This document shows positions 1 to 7,505 of a DNA stretch of 46,097 nucleotides, in pieces (position 1 is the stretch's first letter; every line of letters begins with the position of its first letter). Below the pieces are notes generated by a model. That model was not told the origin of the DNA. It saw nothing but the letters and a program-made list of their open reading frames with translations, and did no database searches. The translations under genes were made by a program, and so were the position numbers. The stretch lies in assembly GCA_934256595.1 (NCBI GenBank), contig CAKQOW010000013.1:1-46097 (forward strand), in the 5' to 3' direction. Origin of the DNA: an uncultured Clostridia bacterium (lineage in GTDB: Bacteria > Bacillota > Clostridia > Peptostreptococcales > Anaerovoracaceae).

Positions 1-63
1 ACACCTACAGAAATCAGCTTCAGAAAGAGATACGAATAGTATCAGACTTACGCTTATATATGT

Positions 64-97
64 ATACAGAGGTATGGATAACACCATACCTCTGTAT
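64..97. terminator. Perfect 14-bp hairpin upstream of the hydrogenase module
   Basis: A 14-bp perfect inverted repeat (arms 64-77 and 84-97) closes a 6-base loop, ATAACA. There is no T tract after it on either strand, so it is either a weak terminator of an upstream gene or an RNA leader structure. In the 63 bases before it, frame 1 stays open from the window edge to TAG at 37-39 and could be the last 12 codons of an upstream gene. Frames 2 and 3 are also open there, so no partial gene is called. No gene is seen in 1-174. Confidence 0.45.
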
Positions 98-174
98 CAT
101 TGGCAGAATTGAAGTGTATTATCTCATAAGTATGGGATTTTGTAACTATCTTATATTTTGAGGAGGGAAAATAA

Positions 175-2031
175 TTGGACAGATTAACGATAAGAAGTGA
201 GTACCTTGCCCAGAGAACAGTTGACGGGCTTTACAAGGACCTCGAAAGAAGAATAGTTGCCAGCCCGCCGGGACAATGCCCTGCGGAAATGACAGCTTCA
301 TTTTTGGAACTATGCCATTCACAAAGCTGCGGTAAATGCGTACCCTGTCGTGTGGGACTGGGGCAGCTCGGCTACATAATAGAGGATATTTTAAGCTTAA
401 ACGGAGAAGCTGATATGTATGACCTGAAAGTCCTTGAGGATACGGCAAGAGCTATTTCCGTAAGCGCAGACTGCGCCATAGGCACAGAGGCTGCCAATAT
501 GGTGCTTCGCGGACTTGCAGGCTACAGAAGCGACTTTGAAAGCCACATCAAAAACAACACCTGCGATCCGTCTATACACGATCTGGCTCAGCCTGTTCCT
601 TGCGTGGGCGGCTGTCCGTCAAACATAGACATACCTGGCTACATAGCGCTTGTCAAGGCCGGCAGATATGATGATGCGGTTAAGCTGATAAGAAAGGATA
701 ATCCGTTCCCTACAGTATGCGCCCTCATATGCGAGCATCCTTGCGAAATACGCTGCAGGAGAGGCCTTATCGATGCTCCTGTAAACATCAGAGGCATGAA
801 GCGCTATGCCGTAGACAACTGCTCCGAAACAGTACCCGTTCCGGAAGTTATGGACGATACCGGCAAAAAAATCGCAGTAATAGGCGGAGGACCGTCGGGA
901 CTTACCTGCGCATATTACCTTGCAATTATGGGCCACAAGGTTACGGTATTTGAAAAACGCGCCCAGCTTGGCGGTATGCTCAGATACGGTATTCCAAACT
1001 ACAGACTTCCGCGCGAAAGACTGCAGTGGGATATTGACGCTATTTTATCCACCGGCAATATTGACGTCAGACTTGAATACGATGTCAACAGCAAGGAGGC
1101 TATGGATGAAATCAAGGCAAACTATGATGCCACCTATTTCTCAATAGGCTCACATAACGCCAAGAGCCTTGGTATTCCGGGAGAGTTTGCAAGAGGCGTT
1201 GTTCCTGCCGTAGATATGCTCAGAGGCATAGGCGATGATTCGCTTCCTGATTTCAACGGCAAGACAGTAGTCGTTGTAGGCGGCGGAAACGTTGCAATGG
1301 ACGTTGCAAGAACAGCCAAAAGACTGGGCGCGTCAGAAGTATCAATCGTATACAGAAGAAGACGCGCGGATATGACTGCGCTTGACGAGGAAATAGCAGG
1401 CGCTGTGGCAGAGGGCTGCGAACTTGTACAGCTCAAGGCGCCGTCAAGAATAGAAACAGACAAGAGAGGCAGAGTAAAAGCTCTGTGGGTTAAGCCTCAG
1501 ATCGCAGGTCAGGCGGACAAATCGGGACGTCCGCGTCCTACCGATTCCAACGGCTCTGAGGAAAAAATACCTTGTGAAATAATAATATCGGCTATAGGTC
1601 AGGCGACAGACAGCAGATTTTTCGAGGAAATCGGTATTCCTGTATCAAGAGGAAACATCAGAACCAAAAGCAATTCGCTTATCGAAAACTCGGAGTCATA
1701 TTATGCCGGAGGCGACTGTGTAACAGGCCCTGCTACAGTTATCAAGGCCGTAGCGGCAGGCAAGGTTGCTGCAGCAAACATTGACAACCTGCTGGGCTTT
1801 AACCACGAAATATCAATAAAAATAGATATTCCGCTGCCTGAACACAAGGACGATATACCTACAGGCAGAGCCGAAATGAAAGAAAGATACGCAAGGCACA
1901 GAGGCAATGACTTTGACGCTGTCGAGGAGCCTATGGGATATGAGGAAGCAATGCAGGAATGCAACCGCTGCCTGCGCTGCGACTATCACGGATACGGTGC
2001 ATTCAGAGGAGGCAGAGATCATAAATGGTAA
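175..2031 (+). CDS. NuoF-type iron-sulfur domain fused to GltD-like NAD(P)H oxidoreductase (hydrogenase partner)
   Basis: This 618-residue iron-sulfur flavoprotein is probably the pyridine-nucleotide subunit of the hydrogenase encoded next. Residues 1-125 resemble the C-terminal 4Fe-4S domain of NuoF/HydB (C52, C55, C58 and C100), without the FMN/NADH fold. Residues 140-600 are a glutamate synthase small subunit/NfnB-like module. It has an N-terminal double 4Fe-4S region (C143, C147, C182, C186, C190, C194), a FAD motif GGGPSG at 237-242, a second nucleotide-binding motif (GGGNVAMD) and a C-terminal CNRCLRC motif. The start is TTG, six bases after a GAGGAGGG ribosome site. It overlaps the next gene by 7 bases, so the two are surely co-transcribed. 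The domains are clear; the electron route and the choice of NAD or NADP are inferred. Confidence 0.85.
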   Translation: MDRLTIRSEYLAQRTVDGLYKDLERRIVASPPGQCPAEMTASFLELCHSQSCGKCVPCRVGLGQLGYIIEDILSLNGEADMYDLKVLEDTARAISVSADCAIGTEAANMVLRGLAGYRSDFESHIKNNTCDPSIHDLAQPVPCVGGCPSNIDIPGYIALVKAGRYDDAVKLIRKDNPFPTVCALICEHPCEIRCRRGLIDAPVNIRGMKRYAVDNCSETVPVPEVMDDTGKKIAVIGGGPSGLTCAYYLAIMGHKVTVFEKRAQLGGMLRYGIPNYRLPRERLQWDIDAILSTGNIDVRLEYDVNSKEAMDEIKANYDATYFSIGSHNAKSLGIPGEFARGVVPAVDMLRGIGDDSLPDFNGKTVVVVGGGNVAMDVARTAKRLGASEVSIVYRRRRADMTALDEEIAGAVAEGCELVQLKAPSRIETDKRGRVKALWVKPQIAGQADKSGRPRPTDSNGSEEKIPCEIIISAIGQATDSRFFEEIGIPVSRGNIRTKSNSLIENSESYYAGGDCVTGPATVIKAVAAGKVAAANIDNLLGFNHEISIKIDIPLPEHKDDIPTGRAEMKERYARHRGNDFDAVEEPMGYEEAMQECNRCLRCDYHGYGAFRGGRDHKW

Positions 2032-3779
2032 ATGTAATTATAAATGGGAAACCACTTCAGGTGGAAAACGGCACTACCATAATGGAAGCTGCCAAAACAG
2101 TCGGAATAGACATTCCGCACCTTTGTTATCTGAAAGATATAAACGATATCGGAGCCTGCCGCGTATGTGTGGTTGAGATAGAGGGCAAAGACAAGCTTGC
2201 CACTGCCTGCAACACCGTATGCGAGGAGGGAATGGTTATACAGACCAACGGAGCCCGCGCCCGCAAGGCAAGGCGTATCAATGTGGAGCTTCTGATGTCT
2301 GACCATAACGACAGCTGCCCTTACTGTATGAAATCAGGAAACTGCACACTTCAGAAGCTGGCAAACGACCTTGGCTTCATAGTGCCTAACTTCAAAAATG
2401 TTGCAGAGAAAATGAACTGGACAATGGAGCTTCCTATAGTTCGTGACGCATCAAAATGCATCAAATGTATGCGCTGCGTACAGGTATGCCACAAGATACA
2501 GGAACTTGATATCTGGCAGATGGTAGGCTCAGGTTACAGAGCTACCATAGGTGTCAGAGACAATGAGAGAATAGACAAATCGGAATGCGCACTCTGCGGT
2601 CAGTGTATCACTCACTGTCCGGTGGGAGCGCTTCGTGAATGTGATGACAGATCAAAGCTCATAGAGGCTCTGGCAGATCCTGAAATCGTAACCATGGTTC
2701 AGGTGGCGCCTGCGGTAAGAACTGCATGGGGAGAACAGATAGGACTTTCACACGAAGAGGCCACCATGGGCAAAATGGTATCGGCACTTAGAAAAATAGG
2801 TGTTGACTACATATTCGATACGACTTTTACCGCAGACCTTACTATTATGGAAGAGGGAACGGAATTTCTCGACAGAGTGAAACACGCAGCCGACTACAAA
2901 TGGCCGATGTTCACCTCATGCTGTCCGGGCTGGCTCAGATTCTGCAAGACGCAGTATCCTGAATATGTAGAAAACCTGTCTACCGCCAAATCACCGCAGC
3001 AGATGTTCGGTACTATGGCCAAGACTTATATAGCCTACAAGCTGGGCGTTGACCCTGATAAGATTTTCTCTGTTTCGATTATGCCTTGCACTGCCAAGAA
3101 ATATGAAAGAGGCGTTGAGGCTGTAAACGACGGAGGACATGGATCAGATGTGGATCTTGTACTGACTACAAGAGAGCTTGACAGACTGATAAGAACAGAC
3201 GGTATCAGAGCAGAGGAACTTACGGAGGAATCCTTTGACGATTTCTTCGGAGAGGGAACAGGAGCAGGCGTAATATTCGGTTCAACCGGAGGCGTTATGG
3301 AGGCCGCGCTCAGATCTGCGTATTTCCTGACTACAGGCTCCAATCCAAAGCCTGACACATTCAGAGATGTCAGAGGTATGGACGGCTGGAGAGAAGCCAA
3401 ATTCGACCTTGCCGGAGAGGAAATCCGGGTTGCTGTGGTTTCGGGTCTTGGAAATACACGAAAGCTGCTTGAAGCTGTTAAGGCAGGAGAGGTTGATTAT
3501 CATTTCGTAGAGGTAATGGCCTGTCCGGGCGGCTGCGTCGGCGGAGGCGGCCAGCCTTGCGAAGAGGGCATAGAAAAAGCCTCCGAGCGTGCAGAGGTTC
3601 TCTATTTCCTCGACAGGAACAACGAAATCAGATTTTCACACGAAAATCCTACAGTTAAGCTTGCCTATGAGGAATTTCTTGAGTCGCCGCTGTCGCATAA
3701 ATCTCACAAATATCTTCATACCAAGGTTAAGGACTGGAATCTTGATATGGAAGACTCAGACAAACACAAATGGATATAG
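2025..3779 (+). CDS. hydA: [FeFe] hydrogenase, group A, catalytic subunit
   Basis: This protein interconverts protons and electrons with H2 in the cytoplasm. At 584 residues it matches the CpI-like monomer (about 574). In order it has an N-terminal 2Fe-2S domain (C34, C45, C48, C62), a His-Cys3 4Fe-4S site (H94, C98, C101, C107) and two 4Fe-4S ferredoxin clusters (C145/148/151/155 and C188/191/194/198). The H-cluster domain has all three signatures: TSCCPGW (C299 as the proton relay, C300 as ligand), MPCTAKK (C354) and MACPGGCVGGGGQP (C500, C504). A small-subunit-like tail follows. All catalytic ligands are intact. The upstream overlapping gene supplies flavin and more iron-sulfur clusters, suggesting an NAD(P)-linked, possibly bifurcating enzyme. 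No maturation genes (hydE, hydF, hydG) lie in the window. Confidence 0.97.
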   Translation: MVNVIINGKPLQVENGTTIMEAAKTVGIDIPHLCYLKDINDIGACRVCVVEIEGKDKLATACNTVCEEGMVIQTNGARARKARRINVELLMSDHNDSCPYCMKSGNCTLQKLANDLGFIVPNFKNVAEKMNWTMELPIVRDASKCIKCMRCVQVCHKIQELDIWQMVGSGYRATIGVRDNERIDKSECALCGQCITHCPVGALRECDDRSKLIEALADPEIVTMVQVAPAVRTAWGEQIGLSHEEATMGKMVSALRKIGVDYIFDTTFTADLTIMEEGTEFLDRVKHAADYKWPMFTSCCPGWLRFCKTQYPEYVENLSTAKSPQQMFGTMAKTYIAYKLGVDPDKIFSVSIMPCTAKKYERGVEAVNDGGHGSDVDLVLTTRELDRLIRTDGIRAEELTEESFDDFFGEGTGAGVIFGSTGGVMEAALRSAYFLTTGSNPKPDTFRDVRGMDGWREAKFDLAGEEIRVAVVSGLGNTRKLLEAVKAGEVDYHFVEVMACPGGCVGGGGQPCEEGIEKASERAEVLYFLDRNNEIRFSHENPTVKLAYEEFLESPLSHKSHKYLHTKVKDWNLDMEDSDKHKWI

Positions 3780-3786
3780 CTTTTTT

Positions 3787-3826
3787 ACAGGGACAGAATT
3801 ACTCATATTCTGCCCCTGTTTTTTTA
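3787..3826 (+). terminator. Intrinsic terminator after hydA
   Basis: Arms 3787-3799 and 3807-3819 form a 13-bp stem with one A-C mismatch and a 7-base loop, followed by a run of T. It lies 8 bases after the hydA stop and ends the hydrogenase operon. Confidence 0.9.
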
Positions 3827-3871
3827 GATTCATCTATGGTAGAATATTAATACCATTGGAGGAATTGTTAA

Positions 3872-5542
3872 ATGGAAAACTCAATTAAAGAATATAATCT
3901 GTGGATATCACAAAAAGAGCTTGACGAGGATACCCGTACAGAGCTTGCCGCTATGAGATGGGACACAGACAGAATATATGACGCTTTTCATAAAAGCCTC
4001 AGCTTCGGCACCTCGGGGCTCAGAGGCATTATGGGAGCGGGAACCAACAGAATTAACAGATATGTGGTACGAAAGGTCACTCAGGGCGTTGCCTCATATA
4101 TCAAAAAGAATTACAGCGACCCCTCGTTTGTTATCGCATACGACTGCCGCAAAAACTCAGATGAATTTGCAAAGGAAGCCGCGTGCGTTATGGCGGCCAA
4201 CGGCATACCTGTATATATATTTGATGAGATGGCTCCGGTATCGCTTTTATCATTTGCCGTAAAACGCCTCGGCGCTTCCCTTGGACTTATGATAACCGCA
4301 AGCCACAACAGCAGGGAATACAACGGCTACAAGGTATACAGCAGCGACGGCTACCAGATTACAGATGAGGCCAGCGAGGCAATACTTGCAGAATGTCAGC
4401 AGCTTGACACATTCGAAGATGTATCCTATATGGAGTTTGAAGACGCGCTCAAATGGAGCATATGCACATATATTGAGGACAGCATATGCGAGGAATTTAT
4501 CGAAAGCATACTGGCTCTCAGGCTTACGGACATATCAGGCAGCAATATCAGAGTCGTATATACGCCGCTTTACGGCGCAGGCTTTAAATATGTAAAGACA
4601 GTACTCGAAAAAGCGGGACTCAAGAATTTATATATAGTCGAAAACCAGATAGAGCACGACGGTAATTTTCCGACCTGTCCTTATCCAAACCCCGAAAAAC
4701 CGGAGGTTTACGAGCAGGCAATCCGAAAGGCAGAGGAAACAGACGCCGACCTTATAATTGTGACAGATCCCGACGGAGACCGGATTGGCATTGCCGTAAA
4801 AGACGGCAGCGGCTACAGAATTCTTACAGGCAACGAAATCGGCATACTTATGTTTAACTACATCTGCAGGAACCGCAGACATATCAAAAAAGGCTATGTG
4901 TTCAAAAGCATTGTCAGCACTCCGCTTATTGAGAATATAGCGAAGAAGCACAAGGTGCAGGTCAAAACCACTCTGACAGGCTTCAAATACATAGGCGAGG
5001 GTATCACCGCTCTTGAAGATAAGTGCAAATTCGTTTTCGGATTTGAGGAGAGCAACGGATACCTGATAGGCAGCTACTGCAGAGACAAGGACGGCGTAGG
5101 TGCCGCAATGACAGCAGTTGAAATGGCAGTTTACTATAAAAATATTATTGCAGGTCTTGATAAGATATACAGGAAGTTCGGATACTGCAGCGGCAGTACA
5201 TTCAACTTTGAGGATAACGAGCCGGGCGGAGAAGCAAGAATTGCTGAGATTATGGCTGCGCTCAGAGCGGGAGAGACAGCCTTTGACGCCAAGGCGCAGG
5301 ATTATATAAACGGCGGAGATAATCTTCCCAAGGCCGATATTCTCAAGTATCGTTTTAATGACGGCAGCATAGTATATATCAGACCGTCAGGGACAGAGCC
5401 AAAGCTTAAGGCGTATATATTTGCCCAGGGCAGATCAGAGGCAGAGGCTGCACGCATGTGCAGTGATAAAACAACATTGATAAAGGAAGCAGTTGAAAAA
5501 ATCAAAGAAGATTTGGCAGGGGATCAGAATGGAAGAGAATAA
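3872..5542 (+). CDS. pgcA: Alpha-phosphoglucomutase/phosphomannomutase family protein
   Basis: This cytoplasmic enzyme moves phosphate between the C1 and C6 positions of hexoses, here most likely glucose, feeding UDP-glucose and cell-envelope sugars. It is 556 residues long, close to Bacillus PgcA, and its N-terminus (FGTSGLRGIMGAGTNRIN) is typical of that subgroup. The active phosphoserine is S144 in TASHN. The magnesium loop DPDGDRIG, the sugar-binding motif GFEESNGY and the C-terminal phosphate-binding RPSGTEPK are all present. ATG follows GGAGG at a good distance. The last 14 bases overlap the next gene. The exact sugar cannot be fixed from sequence; phosphomannomutase activity is the main alternative. 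Confidence 0.92.
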   Translation: MENSIKEYNLWISQKELDEDTRTELAAMRWDTDRIYDAFHKSLSFGTSGLRGIMGAGTNRINRYVVRKVTQGVASYIKKNYSDPSFVIAYDCRKNSDEFAKEAACVMAANGIPVYIFDEMAPVSLLSFAVKRLGASLGLMITASHNSREYNGYKVYSSDGYQITDEASEAILAECQQLDTFEDVSYMEFEDALKWSICTYIEDSICEEFIESILALRLTDISGSNIRVVYTPLYGAGFKYVKTVLEKAGLKNLYIVENQIEHDGNFPTCPYPNPEKPEVYEQAIRKAEETDADLIIVTDPDGDRIGIAVKDGSGYRILTGNEIGILMFNYICRNRRHIKKGYVFKSIVSTPLIENIAKKHKVQVKTTLTGFKYIGEGITALEDKCKFVFGFEESNGYLIGSYCRDKDGVGAAMTAVEMAVYYKNIIAGLDKIYRKFGYCSGSTFNFEDNEPGGEARIAEIMAALRAGETAFDAKAQDYINGGDNLPKADILKYRFNDGSIVYIRPSGTEPKLKAYIFAQGRSEAEAARMCSDKTTLIKEAVEKIKEDLAGDQNGRE

Positions 5543-5918
5543 CAACAGAGAAAACGTAATTGACGCAGAATTTGAAGAAGTAAAAAGCGACACTGATACT
5601 GTTCACAGCTACAGCTACGACAGCAGCAACAGTCAGGGTAATAATCAGAAACAGAGCGACAGCAGCACGGCCACTGCGGCGCTGGTGCTTGGGATTGCAG
5701 GTGTGGTAACTGCCTTTACCGGCAAGTTTGCATTTATAGGACTTATATGTTCTGTCATAGGACTTGTATTAAGCTCCAGAGAAAGAGCCTGCAACCCGTC
5801 GAGTACGGTTACGGCGGCATTTGTGCTGTCGATTATCGGTATCGCCTCAGCGGTCATAGGCATAATCGTGTTTATTCTAATTCTGGCAGGCAGCATTGCA
5901 ATGTTCAGCTTTTTCTAG
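5529..5918 (+). CDS. Small membrane protein, DUF4190-like
   Basis: This is a 129-residue protein. A polar, Ser/Asn/Gln-rich N-terminus of about 50 residues is followed by two hydrophobic blocks (about residues 50-80 and 95-128), the first rich in Gly and Ala. The pattern resembles DUF4190 membrane proteins, whose function is unknown. The start at 5529 is preferred because it has a Shine-Dalgarno-like AGGGG and overlaps the pgcA end by 14 bases, suggesting translational coupling. An in-frame ATG lies further upstream, inside pgcA. Confidence 0.7.
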   Translation: MEENNNRENVIDAEFEEVKSDTDTVHSYSYDSSNSQGNNQKQSDSSTATAALVLGIAGVVTAFTGKFAFIGLICSVIGLVLSSRERACNPSSTVTAAFVLSIIGIASAVIGIIVFILILAGSIAMFSFF

Positions 5919-5948
5919 CATACTAAAGAAAACAGGAGGAAATGTGAA

Positions 5949-6734
5949 ATGAATGAAAAAATAATAATAACAGAGCCCAGCAGCAGCCTTAGGGCGCGCG
6001 GCAGAAATTCTCTTGAGGGAATGTGGAAGACAGCAGTATTAGGACTTCTGATATATGAGGCTATATTAAATATCCCGACGCTTATACTGGACAGGATTAT
6101 GGGCTATCCAAAATACATACCGATTTTTTACGGAGAACAGGAGCTGACAATAGATACATCTCCGCTGTCGGGCATATATACATTTGTAATCGCCGGTATA
6201 TTTTCAATCGGGGTGGCGATGTTCTTTATGGCCATAGTCAGAAGAAGACAGGCAAGCCCTGTGGATGTGTTTAACGGATTTGAATATGCGCTTAAATCAC
6301 TGGGACTGTTCTTTATGACATCACTATTCACAGCGCTCTGGTCGCTGCTGCTTGTATTTCCGGGAATAATCGCAGCGCTTAGATACAGTCAGGCTTTCTT
6401 TATTCTTGCGGATGATCCGTCGAAGAATATAATGCAGTGCATCAATGAGAGCAAGGAAATGATGATGGGAAACAAGGGCAAGCTGTTTTGTCTGTATCTT
6501 TCATTTATAGGCTGGGGAATACTTGCAAGTCTCGCATCGGGAATTATAAGGGGAGTTACAGAAGGCTTTTATATTACAGGCCTTTGGACCGATATCCTTA
6601 TCCTTGCTGCAGAAATTCCAATGCTGTGGGTTTTGGCATACATAACTGCAACAGAGGTTAATTTCTATGATATGCTCAAGGGCAGACCACAGGCAGATGC
6701 GACTGTGGAGGCTGAATACACGGTAGTGGAATAG
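5949..6734 (+). CDS. DUF975 family integral membrane protein
   Basis: This 261-residue protein has about five or six hydrophobic segments and a cytoplasmic N-terminus with the R-A-R-G-x-x-S-L-x-G-M-W pattern seen in DUF975 proteins. The middle has the family-like block FPGIIAALRYSQAFFILADDP, read here only as two short adjoining stretches. The role of the family is not known, though such genes often sit with other small membrane proteins, as here. ATG lies 7 bases from AGGAGG. It is 30 bases after the preceding gene and is followed by a terminator, so it probably ends the pgcA transcript. Confidence 0.75.
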   Translation: MNEKIIITEPSSSLRARGRNSLEGMWKTAVLGLLIYEAILNIPTLILDRIMGYPKYIPIFYGEQELTIDTSPLSGIYTFVIAGIFSIGVAMFFMAIVRRRQASPVDVFNGFEYALKSLGLFFMTSLFTALWSLLLVFPGIIAALRYSQAFFILADDPSKNIMQCINESKEMMMGNKGKLFCLYLSFIGWGILASLASGIIRGVTEGFYITGLWTDILILAAEIPMLWVLAYITATEVNFYDMLKGRPQADATVEAEYTVVE

Positions 6735-6753
6735 AAATTATCTGCTGAATATG

Positions 6754-6790
6754 AGAATTCTGCCGGTTATAACCGACAGGGTTCTTTTTT
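6754..6790 (+). terminator. Intrinsic terminator after the DUF975 gene
   Basis: Arms 6754-6768 and 6771-6785 pair with two T-G wobbles and one mismatch. The innermost pairs must open to form the loop. A run of six T ends at 6790. Confidence 0.8.
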
Positions 6791-6823
6791 ATTGACAAAG
6801 TAATATAGTTTCGGAATCTATAG

Positions 6824-7046
6824 ATGAATAAATGCTGCAGACGGGCAGAAAAGCCTAAAGCGCGCAAAAGAACTTTGAAAACAGAATATTATCCTGAAGA
6901 AGAGGAAGGCAGAACTGAAGGTGAGGCTTCCGGCAGAGCTGCAGAGAAAGTCGAGATGGCGAAGGCTTTATAAGGCTAAAGGTGTTGACATTGATATCAT
7001 TGCTGAGACATCAGGACTGACTAAAGAGGAGATAGAGCAGTTGTAG
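6824..7046 (+). pseudogene. Frameshifted C-terminal remnant of an Rpn family (PD-(D/E)XK) nuclease/transposase-like gene
   Basis: From ATG 6824 the frame runs 49 codons to TAA at 6971-6973 and ends in E-G-R-T-E-G-E-A-S-G-R-A-A-E-K-V-E-M-A-K-A-L. Skipping one base (T at 6971) restores a second frame, 6972-7046, with K-A-K-G-V-D-I-D-I-I-A-E-T-S-G-L-T-K-E-E-I-E-Q-L and TAG. Acidic G-R-A-E repeats followed by a short helix pair (G-x-D-x-x-x-I-A-x-x-T-G-L-x-x-x-E-I) are the usual tail of Rpn/YhgA-like putative transposases. No nuclease domain remains upstream, so this is a decayed end. Identification rests on a short segment. Confidence 0.65.
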
Positions 7047-7084
7047 CTGCTATATATTAAAGCAACTGAATAAAGGTATTATTA

Positions 7085-7118
7085 AGACAGTCTGCCGTAT
7101 AAGGTGGATTGTCTTTTT
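7085..7118 (+). terminator. Intrinsic terminator after the Rpn remnant
   Basis: A 12-bp stem (7085-7096 with 7103-7114, three G-T wobbles), a 6-base loop and TTTTT. It probably once ended the Rpn-like gene. Confidence 0.8.
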
Positions 7119-7207
7119 AATGGAGTGACATTCTTGTTTTTTGGATAATAAATTGATAGAATAACAATGTATGTTTAAACTTGTTATTTAAAAATCCGAA
7201 TTTTAAA

Positions 7208-7459
7208 ATGTGTAAAAAAAAGTCTGGCAGAATTATAGCCATATTAAACAGATGTATATATGTAATATTTGTAATTGCAGAGATTATTGCAGTGCTTTGC
7301 GCTGCTTTGGGAATAATATCACTGGCATATAAATTGATTATGTCCCGGAGTCTGCTTTTTTTGTATGGAACAAAAGGCAATATATTTGTGGTATCTGTTA
7401 TAGTTATGATTGTATCGGCGGCCTTGTCAAATCTGATTGATAAGAAATATGACATATGA
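7208..7459 (+). CDS. Small two-helix membrane protein, unknown
   Basis: This is a predicted 83-residue protein with a basic N-terminus (MCKKKSGR), a first hydrophobic helix near residues 12-40, a short loop and a second helix near 52-72, ending in KKYDI and TGA. No clear ribosome site precedes either ATG 7208 or the alternative TTG 7181. Base composition is more AT-rich than its neighbours. It sits between a decayed mobile-element gene and a secreted peptidase, so it could be part of an acquired patch. I do not recognise the family. Confidence 0.45.
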   Translation: MCKKKSGRIIAILNRCIYVIFVIAEIIAVLCAALGIISLAYKLIMSRSLLFLYGTKGNIFVVSVIVMIVSAALSNLIDKKYDI

Positions 7460-7505
7460 AATAAATTATTGATGAAATTTATGGGAGCAGCGAAAGGAGA
7501 TTAGT

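Noticed and set aside
2..164. Partial upstream gene at the window edge
   Set aside because: All three frames are open over the first part, so none can be chosen with confidence.
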